Below, piece after piece: positions 56,449 to 64,000 of a stretch of DNA of 64,000 bases. The DNA lies in contig NZ_CP071612.1 in NCBI RefSeq assembly GCF_017357245.1, positions 3,041,001 to 3,105,000 of the forward strand, written 5' to 3'. Each line of letters opens with the position of its first letter. Positions within the stretch are counted from its first letter, which is position 1. The translations under genes and the position numbers were made by a program. A model generated the notes under the pieces. That model ran no database searches. It worked only from the letters and a program-made list of their open reading frames with translations, and had not been told where the DNA came from. The stretch is from Rhizobium bangladeshense. GTDB lineage: Bacteria > Pseudomonadota > Alphaproteobacteria > Rhizobiales > Rhizobiaceae.

Positions 56449-57354
56449 CTAGCTGTTGCTGAAATAGGCGCGCATTCGGGCAAGCCGCGTCAATCCGCCA
56501 ATCTGCTTTCCCACATGCGAGAGGAAGCCCGTGACCCGGCCTGCCATCGACGGCTGCCTGCAAAAGGAAGCCCAGGGCGTGTTTCGCAGATCCTCGGCAT
56601 AACGTTTGGACATCCGCCGGTGCACCCAGGGGACGGTCGCCTGCCAGGGCTTCTTGCGGCCGGTAAAATGAAAGATGGCCGGCCGATCGACGAAAGGCAG
56701 CAGGCCCGTCTGCGTATTCCAGCGCGGATCGAGCACCAGCCAGTCGCGGTCGAAAGTGACGTTCAGCGCATCCTGGTCGTTATTTTCGAACAGATGCGAC
56801 CGCTCCTCGAAGATGTCCCGGGTCCTGGCGAAAAGCCCCTTCGCCCGACAAGCCGACCAGTCGAACAGCAGCACGCCGGCATTGAAATAGCGGCCGCCTT
56901 CGCCCATGCCGATCTTGCGCTGCCGTGCACCGGCCTTGTCGGGAAAGGCCATGACGTAATCGTCGACGGCGGCAAGCGCCTTGCCTCGGAGATCAAGTGC
57001 AAAGAGTTGATCGACGGGCGCAACCGCCAGTACGTCAGCATCGAGGTAAAGCAAGCGTTCGATATGGTCGGGTATATCCCGATCCATGTAGAGCCGCGCC
57101 AGCGTCGCGGCGGACCAGCGGCCCCGCGCCTGAAGGCCGGTATCAGGCGTCTTATAGGGAAGAACCCTGATCGCCATACCGTGAAGCCGCCCAAAGTTAT
57201 CGACCTCGGCGACCTCCTTCTGCTTGAGGTCGATGCCGAGAAGCAGGAACTCTATCCCGGCGTTGGCCAGATTGCGCTTGACGGAAAGCAGGGTGCAGCA
57301 GGCGGCCGGCAGCATGTTAACGTCCGAACATACGATGACGGCACTGTGCGGCAA
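56449..57354 (-). CDS. GT8-family glycosyltransferase
   Basis: A 301-residue enzyme. I take TTG 57354 (PHSAVIVCSDVNMLPAACCT) because a perfect AGGAGG lies six bases upstream; the longer frame to 57459 has no ribosome binding site. GT8 marks: 'VIVCSDVNML', 'WSAATLARLYMDRDIPDHIERLLYLDADVLAV' with the DxD metal site, 'GRYFNAGVLLFDWSA' and 'HFTGRKKPW'. These enzymes transfer galactose or glucose from UDP-sugars to LPS core or exopolysaccharide. Forms an operon with the following hypothetical protein; no other polysaccharide genes are adjacent. Confidence 0.88.
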   Translation of the reverse strand: MPHSAVIVCSDVNMLPAACCTLLSVKRNLANAGIEFLLLGIDLKQKEVAEVDNFGRLHGMAIRVLPYKTPDTGLQARGRWSAATLARLYMDRDIPDHIERLLYLDADVLAVAPVDQLFALDLRGKALAAVDDYVMAFPDKAGARQRKIGMGEGGRYFNAGVLLFDWSACRAKGLFARTRDIFEERSHLFENNDQDALNVTFDRDWLVLDPRWNTQTGLLPFVDRPAIFHFTGRKKPWQATVPWVHRRMSKRYAEDLRNTPWASFCRQPSMAGRVTGFLSHVGKQIGGLTRLARMRAYFSNS

Positions 57355-57562
57355 ATCCGGCCTCCTGAAGCGGCGGTTTAAACTTGATGCCGGATATCTA
57401 TTTGGTTTGACAGCTGCCCGCAACCGCTGATCACCAGCCAAACACGCCCTCCCCGTCACGTTTTGAATCGAAATTCAACGACTTGCGAGGCAAAGCGGAA
57501 TCGCTGGCGCAAGACCTTGAATCCGAATGTGAGCCCAGGGTCGAAGCGCCAACGGCAAACAA

Positions 57563-57590
57563 AAAGGCCCGCCGTCACCGGCGGGCCTTT
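57563..57590 (-). terminator. Intrinsic terminator of the aspartate aminotransferase gene
   Basis: Eleven-base arms AAAGGCCCGCC and GGCGGGCCTTT with a six-base loop; on the minus strand it continues into TTTTTGTTTG. It lies about 24 bases after the aminotransferase stop. Confidence 0.85.
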
Positions 57591-57613
57591 CGATGATGTT
57601 GTCGCGGCCCGCT

Positions 57614-59125
<1,512 letters not shown>

Positions 59126-59296
59126 ATGACAAAGCCGCACAGCAAGCCTTTCAAGCCACGGCTCCGTGATGGCGCGCCGCTCCCCGCAGCCGGGCGCCCC
59201 AGCGGCGAGAACCTGCCCAGCATCATCTTTCTCTCGATCCGATGCCGGCGCGTACCGCGCCGCGTCGAGTGTCCGGGAGGACACGGCTTCAGATGA
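59126..59296 (+). CDS. Small basic hypothetical protein (56 aa), coupled to the GT39 gene
   Basis: ATG 59126 (GGTGAAG upstream) opens a 56-residue frame starting MTKPHSKPFKPRLRDGAPLP and ending HGFR, whose TGA at 59294-59296 overlaps the ATG of the next gene in an ATGA. The peptide is Arg/Pro-rich and not a recognised family. It may be a leader or coupling ORF for the membrane glycosyltransferase, or a chance frame; the overlap is the main evidence. Confidence 0.35.
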   Translation: MTKPHSKPFKPRLRDGAPLPAAGRPSGENLPSIIFLSIRCRRVPRRVECPGGHGFR

Positions 59297-60924
59297 CGGA
59301 CGCCCGGGGATTGAATCAGGTCGAAGGTCAGCAATATCAGCACCGGACGACCAGCCGGAGCATCGCCGCTCGCAGCTACATCAGCATCGACACGGCAATC
59401 TTGCTTGGAATCGTGTTTATCGCGATCGTCTTCCGGTTCTACAAGATCACCTTGCCGCTGGTCGACGGCTTCAGCTGGCGCCAAATAAGCACCGCGATGA
59501 TGGCCGATAATTTCCAGCAGCGTAGCTGGAATATCTTCTTTCCAGAGGTCAGCTGGAGCGGCCCCGGGCCAAGTTATCAGGGCCGCGAGTTCCAGATTGT
59601 CAGCTATCTCACCGCCCTGCTCTACCAACTCTTCGGCTGGCACGACTGGTTCGGCCGCGTGGTTGCGGCCATCTTCGGTCTGGTGACGGTGGTTTCGTTG
59701 CACAGGCTGACAGCGCTGTGCTGGGACAAGATGCACGCCCACGCGGCGGCACTTGCCTATGCGCTGATGCCGGCGGCGATCATGATCGACAGCTCGTTTC
59801 TTCCCGATCCAGCGATGCTCGCCTTGGTGACCCTTGGCGTTTGGCTGTTCGTCAAGTACTGGGCCGGTGGCAGCGGCTGGCTCTTGCCGCTCGCCACCGC
59901 CAGCTTTTCGCTCGGCGCGCTGTCGAAGCCACCGGGCATCGCTGCCGGCGCCGTCATCTTTTACCTGATGGTCTGCTGGATTCTGGAGAGGAAGTGGAAG
60001 CAGGCACGCTTGGTTTTCCTCTTCGGGCTTTTGAGCCTTGCCATCATCGGCGCTTATTTCAGCTGGGCGATCTATCTCGCCCGCAGCTATCCGCCGTTCC
60101 ATTTCGCTGGCAGCGGCGGCTATATCTGGGATTACGGCGTCTGGTCTTATGTCAAGGACAGGTTCTACTTCCAATCCGTCTGGAACACCTCGGTTTTGTG
60201 GTTCTATGGCTACCCGTTCATGCTGCTGTTTGCGGTTGGCTTGTGGATGCCGCTCAGCCGCGCCAAAGATCCGAGGCAACGCGCCCTTTCGGCGATTCCC
60301 TATGTCTGGCTGGCCGCGGCTGTGATCCTCTATCTGGCCGCAGCGGGCGAGATCACCAGCAATGTGTGGAACTTGCACGTCTTCCATGTGCCGGCCGCGA
60401 TGTTCTGCGGCCACGGCGCGCTTCTTCTGGCGAAGCTTTCATCGAAAACCGTTCTAAACCCGACGGTCGTGCTCCGCTCCATCTGCATCGTGATCGTCGC
60501 GGTGGGCTGGTCGACCCTTCCCCTCGTCAGGACAATGAAAAAGCCAATCGCCATGAACGGCAAGCTGCTTGGCGAGGAACTGGCGCGACTGGCCCAGCCG
60601 GGCGACCTCGTCGTCGCCATCGCGCCCGAGGTCGGCGATCCCGTCGCCGTCTACTACAGCAGGGCGCGCGGCTGGGTATTCCCGCCTGGCGGAGGCGATG
60701 CCGAATGGTCGAAATTCGTCGCCGATGACACCACCGCGATCGCCCAGCTCGAGGAACTACGCGCCCAGGGCGCGGATCTGTTCGGCGTGGCCAAGAACGC
60801 CACCGACAAGGAGGCCCGGCTGTTCCTCGAGCACCATGATGGGATTATCGATCATCTCGACAGGACCGCAACCAAGCTTGTAGATTCGGAGAATCTGTTG
60901 ATCTACAGGATCACCCGTCCTTAG
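59293..60924 (+). CDS. GT39-family (PMT/ArnT-like) membrane glycosyltransferase
   Basis: A 543-residue polytopic membrane protein from ATG 59293 (MTDARGLNQVEGQQYQHRTT), GGGAGG about 13 bases upstream. After a ~35-residue cytoplasmic lead come about ten to twelve helices ('TAILLGIVFIAIVFRFYKIT', 'VVAAIFGLVTVVSLHRLTAL', 'ALAYALMPAAIMIDSSFLPDPAMLALVTLGVWLFVKYW') and a soluble C-terminal ~130 residues. The first periplasmic loop carries 'DGFSWRQISTAMMADNF', where the usual catalytic Asp/Glu of the family lies. Such enzymes move a sugar from a polyprenyl-phosphate donor to lipid A, protein or glycan; acceptor unknown. Confidence 0.78.
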   Translation: MTDARGLNQVEGQQYQHRTTSRSIAARSYISIDTAILLGIVFIAIVFRFYKITLPLVDGFSWRQISTAMMADNFQQRSWNIFFPEVSWSGPGPSYQGREFQIVSYLTALLYQLFGWHDWFGRVVAAIFGLVTVVSLHRLTALCWDKMHAHAAALAYALMPAAIMIDSSFLPDPAMLALVTLGVWLFVKYWAGGSGWLLPLATASFSLGALSKPPGIAAGAVIFYLMVCWILERKWKQARLVFLFGLLSLAIIGAYFSWAIYLARSYPPFHFAGSGGYIWDYGVWSYVKDRFYFQSVWNTSVLWFYGYPFMLLFAVGLWMPLSRAKDPRQRALSAIPYVWLAAAVILYLAAAGEITSNVWNLHVFHVPAAMFCGHGALLLAKLSSKTVLNPTVVLRSICIVIVAVGWSTLPLVRTMKKPIAMNGKLLGEELARLAQPGDLVVAIAPEVGDPVAVYYSRARGWVFPPGGGDAEWSKFVADDTTAIAQLEELRAQGADLFGVAKNATDKEARLFLEHHDGIIDHLDRTATKLVDSENLLIYRITRP

Positions 60925-61147
60925 GAGCCGCGACAGTCCGGTCCCAGGGTATGGCCTCGACTCCGGCGCTTTCGCAGTTGGGGCGATCCGGCCTTTCGTC
61001 TTTAGAAATCAGAGAGATCGTCGGATTTCGTCATCGCCACGAATAAGCCGCAACAAATGCCGCACGCCGCCGCAATTCGGTCGCGAGCGCGCCGAGATCG
61101 AAGCCGCATCATTGCTTCATCCAAAATTGGTTATTGAGGGTACACCA

Positions 61148-63532
61148 ATGTTTCTGGAAGATGAGTTCGCCATTGGGCGCATGCGCATGCGCCGAATTTC
61201 CATTTCATTTCTTGTCGCCGCCACCGCCTTTGTGGCCTGCGTCGCCGCTATGCTGGGACTGGCCTCAGCCGCGCGGGCCGAAGCGCAGCACGCGTCCGGC
61301 CAGCTCGTGGCACTTGTCCGGCCGAATGACGTCAACAGCGGCTCGCTGCTCTTTCCGTCGAAGGAGCCCGGCTTTTATGTCGAAGCGCCGCGACTGAAGA
61401 CCGACGTCGCAATCGACGTCTCCGGACCGATCGCCAGGGTGAAGGTGACGCAGCGCTTCCAGAACCCGAGCCCGGGCTGGGTCGAGGGCACCTATGTCTT
61501 CCCGCTGCCGGTGAATTCCGCCGTCGACGCATTGAAGATGCAGATCGGCGAGCGCTTCATCGAAGGCCAGATCAGGCCGCGCCAGCAGGCCCGCGAGATC
61601 TACGAGCAGGCCAAAGCCGAGGGCAAGAAGACGGCGCTGCTCGAACAGCAGCGCCCGAACATTTTCAGCAATCAGGTTGCCAATATCGGACCCGGCGAAG
61701 ACATCGTCGTGCAGATCGAATATCAGCAGACGGTCCGCCAGTCCGGCGGCGAGTTCTCGTTGCGCTTCCCGATGGTCGTCGCGCCGCGCTACAATCCGGC
61801 GCCGATCGTTCAGACCGTCGAATTCAACAACGGTGCCGGCTTCGCCACGCCAAGCGACCCAGTGGAAAATCGCGACAGGATAGAAGCCCCCGTGATCGAT
61901 CCGCGCGAGAACGCCAAAATCAATCCGGTTTCTCTGACCGTGGATCTCAAGGCCGGTTTCCCTCTCGGCGACGTCAAATCCTCCTTCCACGAGGTCGAAA
62001 TCCGGCAGGACGGAGACCAGTCGAGAGCGATCAGCTTGAAGGGGGACTCCGTTTCCGCCGACAAGGATTTCGAGCTCACCTGGAAGGCCGCGCCCGGAAA
62101 GACGCCGAGCGCCGGCCTTTTTCGTGAGGTGATGAACGGCAAGACCTATCTGCTCGCCTTCGTCAACCCGCCGACGGCACCGGATGCGGCGGAGCCGCCG
62201 GCAAAACGCGAGGTGGTCTTCGTCATCGACAATTCCGGATCCATGTCCGGCCAATCCATCGAGCAGGCAAGGCAGAGCCTGGCCCTTGCCATTTCCAAGC
62301 TGAAGCCGGAGGACCGCTTCAACGTCATCCGTTTCGACGACACGATGACCGATTATTTCAAGGGTCTCGTCGCCGCCACGCCAGACAATCGCGAAAAAGC
62401 CATCGCCTATGTCCGTAGCTTGACCGCCGATGGCGGCACGGAAATGTTGCCAGCGCTCGAGGATGCGCTGCGCAACCAGGGTCCGGTCGCAAGCGGAGCG
62501 CTGCGCCAGGTCGTGTTCCTCACAGATGGCGCGATCGGCAACGAACAGCAGCTCTTCCAGGAAATCACCGCAAACCGCGGCGATGCCCGTGTCTTCACCG
62601 TCGGCATCGGCTCCGCGCCGAACACCTATTTCATGACCAAGGCTGCCGAAATCGGCCGCGGCACCTTCACGCAGATCGGCTCGACCTATCAGGTGGCGAG
62701 CCGCATGAGCGAACTCTTTGCCAAGCTGCAAAACCCGGCCATGACCGATATCGCCGCAAATTTCGAAGGCATCGCTGCTGAAGATATCACGCCGAACCCG
62801 ATGCCCGACCTCTATAGCGGCGAGCCTGTCGTCCTGACGGCGGAGCTGCCGCAGGGCAAACCCGCCGGCAAGCTGCAGATCGTCGGCACGACGGGCGACC
62901 GGCCCTGGCGGGTCGAGATGGATATCGCCAATGCTGCCGACGGGAGCGGCATCTCCAAGCTTTGGGCGCGGCGCAAGATCGACGATTTCGAAGCCCGCGC
63001 CTCTGAGCGGCGGGATCCCGTCGCCCTCGACAAGGATATCGAGACGGTGGCGCTCGCCCACCACCTCGTCTCGCGCGTCACCAGCCTTGTTGCCGTCGAC
63101 GTCACCCCGTCGCGGCCGGTGAACGAACCGCTCGGCTCTGCGAAGCTGCCGCTCAACCTGCCCGAAGGTTGGGACTTCGGGAAGGTCTTCGGCGAAAATG
63201 CCGTCCCATCAGGCGGCGCAGAGCGCCACGGCGCGGCGACGCCGGCCGGAAGCGCTGAGCCACAACTGGTCGCAGCCGCAACGCAGGATCTCGCCGCATC
63301 GTCCGAGATCGCCCACTTGATGGCCGCTGCGCCAACGGCGAGAGCCGCCACGCTGATCGCGCAGAAGAGCTCGACCGTGAACTTGCCGCAGACGGCGACA
63401 CGCGCCGACGAGCAGATCATGCGCGGGCTCACCATGCTGCTGCTGGCGCTGGCAGCCGCGAGCGGCCTCGCCATCTGGCGCCGCCGCCTTAAGAAGCTCG
63501 TCACGGTCGGAGCCAAGCGCGATGGTTTCTAG
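61148..63532 (+). CDS. VIT and von Willebrand A protein, sortase substrate (LPQTA signal)
   Basis: A 794-residue secreted protein from ATG 61148 (MFLEDEFAIGRMRMRRISIS), GAGGG seven bases upstream. Signal peptide near residues 15-45 ('FLVAATAFVACVAAMLGLASAARAEA'). VIT domain in the first third ('RVKVTQRFQNPSPGWVEGTYVFPLPVNSAVDALKMQIGERFIEG'), then a VWA domain with MIDAS 'VFVIDNSGSMSGQSIEQARQSL' (DxSxS). The C-terminus is a sorting signal: LPQTA at 746-750, a hydrophobic helix ('MLLLALAAASGLAIW') and a basic tail 'RRRLKK'. This is the marine-proteobacterial sortase target family (TIGR03788-like), followed by its sortase. Confidence 0.92.
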   Translation: MFLEDEFAIGRMRMRRISISFLVAATAFVACVAAMLGLASAARAEAQHASGQLVALVRPNDVNSGSLLFPSKEPGFYVEAPRLKTDVAIDVSGPIARVKVTQRFQNPSPGWVEGTYVFPLPVNSAVDALKMQIGERFIEGQIRPRQQAREIYEQAKAEGKKTALLEQQRPNIFSNQVANIGPGEDIVVQIEYQQTVRQSGGEFSLRFPMVVAPRYNPAPIVQTVEFNNGAGFATPSDPVENRDRIEAPVIDPRENAKINPVSLTVDLKAGFPLGDVKSSFHEVEIRQDGDQSRAISLKGDSVSADKDFELTWKAAPGKTPSAGLFREVMNGKTYLLAFVNPPTAPDAAEPPAKREVVFVIDNSGSMSGQSIEQARQSLALAISKLKPEDRFNVIRFDDTMTDYFKGLVAATPDNREKAIAYVRSLTADGGTEMLPALEDALRNQGPVASGALRQVVFLTDGAIGNEQQLFQEITANRGDARVFTVGIGSAPNTYFMTKAAEIGRGTFTQIGSTYQVASRMSELFAKLQNPAMTDIAANFEGIAAEDITPNPMPDLYSGEPVVLTAELPQGKPAGKLQIVGTTGDRPWRVEMDIANAADGSGISKLWARRKIDDFEARASERRDPVALDKDIETVALAHHLVSRVTSLVAVDVTPSRPVNEPLGSAKLPLNLPEGWDFGKVFGENAVPSGGAERHGAATPAGSAEPQLVAAATQDLAASSEIAHLMAAAPTARAATLIAQKSSTVNLPQTATRADEQIMRGLTMLLLALAAASGLAIWRRRLKKLVTVGAKRDGF

Positions 63533-64000
63533 CAACAATGAGGAAGCGGCTGAATTCGAGCCGCTTCCGACTTATCTGGAACTCGCAATGGCCGCCGCCA
63601 CGGCCCACGAAACTCCGAAGGCACGCCAGAGGAAGGGTTTCTTCCTCTGGCGTCTTTCGCCGATCGAAAAGACGATTGCCCTCGCCATCGCCGGCCTTGC
63701 CTTCTACGGCCTGGCGCTGATCGGCGACGGCTTTCTGCTGAAGGCGAAGGCAGAAATCTCGCAGGTCCTGCTGAAGCGTGCTTTTGCCGCCGAATTGAGC
63801 GGCAAGGAGACGAAGCCCTGGCCCTGGGCCGATTTCACCACGGAAGCGAAGGTGCGCGCGCCGCGCCTTGGCCAGGAGGCGATCGTGCTTTCCGGCGCCT
63901 CGGGCGAGGCGCTCGCCTTCGGTCCGGCCTGGCTCGCCAACACACCGCAGCCGGGCGAAGAAGGCACCTCCGTCATCGCCGCCCATCGCGACACACACTT
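63522..64000 (+). CDS. Class GN sortase, partial (cut by window end)
   Basis: ATG 63522 overlaps the end of the VIT/VWA gene (stop 63530-63532). 159 residues are visible, starting MVSSNNEEAAEFEPLPTYLE. One membrane helix ('IEKTIALAIAGLAFYGLALIG') precedes the sortase fold 'WPWADFTTEAKVRAPRLGQEAIVLSGASGEALAFGPAWLANTPQPGEEGTSVIAAHRDTHF', ending just at the catalytic His motif AAHRDTHF. The catalytic Cys and Arg lie beyond the window. Sortases join LPxT-type signals to an acceptor; in Gram-negatives the acceptor is unknown. Confidence 0.9.
   Translation, partial: MVSSNNEEAAEFEPLPTYLELAMAAATAHETPKARQRKGFFLWRLSPIEKTIALAIAGLAFYGLALIGDGFLLKAKAEISQVLLKRAFAAELSGKETKPWPWADFTTEAKVRAPRLGQEAIVLSGASGEALAFGPAWLANTPQPGEEGTSVIAAHRDTH

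Noticed and set aside
61265..63064. 599-codon minus-strand ORF opposite the VIT/VWA gene
   Set aside because: Antisense shadow of a well-supported gene; composition rich in Arg, Gly and Asp in the way typical of such shadows.

Overview
The window is chromosomal DNA from a fast-growing rhizobium, most likely the Rhizobium leguminosarum/etli group. The evidence is the divergent dctA/dctBD C4-dicarboxylate locus with a sigma-54 promoter, greA followed by an lpcC/lpsB-type LPS-core mannosyltransferase, trxB followed by an LsrB/VtlR-type LysR gene and two tandem AbcR-type sRNAs, DUF6894 and DUF930 proteins, and rhizobial intergenic mosaic repeats. G+C is high and coding is dense on both strands. 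I saw no rRNA, tRNA, CRISPR array or intact insertion sequence.

Layout. 1-6 kb: a Crp/Fnr-type fragment at the edge, two small DUF6894 proteins, a leftward AraC / EamA transporter / B3-B4 / DUF427 run, a decayed aminoglycoside 3'-phosphotransferase tail, a DUF930 TonB-like protein and a GYD protein. 6-18 kb: information-processing genes, all leftward: rpoD, tdh-kbl, a methyltransferase, recQ, dnaG; then an HTH protein and a YqeY/GatB protein. 18-24.7 kb: carA, then a patch that looks accessory (imine-reductase-like enzyme with divergent LysR, SnoaL-type ECF sigma factor with an ABM-fold partner, tautomerase, second monooxygenase). 24.7-31.5 kb: MATE and TetA-type exporters, aldo/keto reductase, zinc metallopeptidase, zinc alcohol dehydrogenase. 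31.6-35.1 kb: carB, far from carA.

35.2-38 kb: a two-gene operon of a radical SAM protein and a DUF4130-UdgX fusion. Its promoter carries a textbook alphaproteobacterial LexA box (GTTC-N7-GTTC), so it reads as a DNA-damage-inducible uracil-DNA/repair module whose chemistry is largely undescribed. It is the best candidate here for an under-described system. 38.1-44.6 kb: greA-lpcC, dctA, dctBD. 44.7-50.5 kb: Lrp, trxB, lsrB, two AbcR sRNAs with matching promoters, ArsR, MFS, old yellow enzyme. 50.5-57.4 kb: APH(6)-like kinase, an NAD(P)-binding protein with divergent LysR, GrpB, DUF2188, a Ca2+/H+ antiporter and a two-gene glycan operon. 57.6-64 kb: aspartate aminotransferase, a GT39-type membrane glycosyltransferase, and a VIT/VWA protein with a C-terminal LPQTA sorting signal followed by its class GN sortase, which is cut by the window end.

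Starts were chosen from ribosome binding sites and overlaps and often differ from the longest possible ORF. Function calls come from recognised motifs and remembered family sequences; no database search was run.
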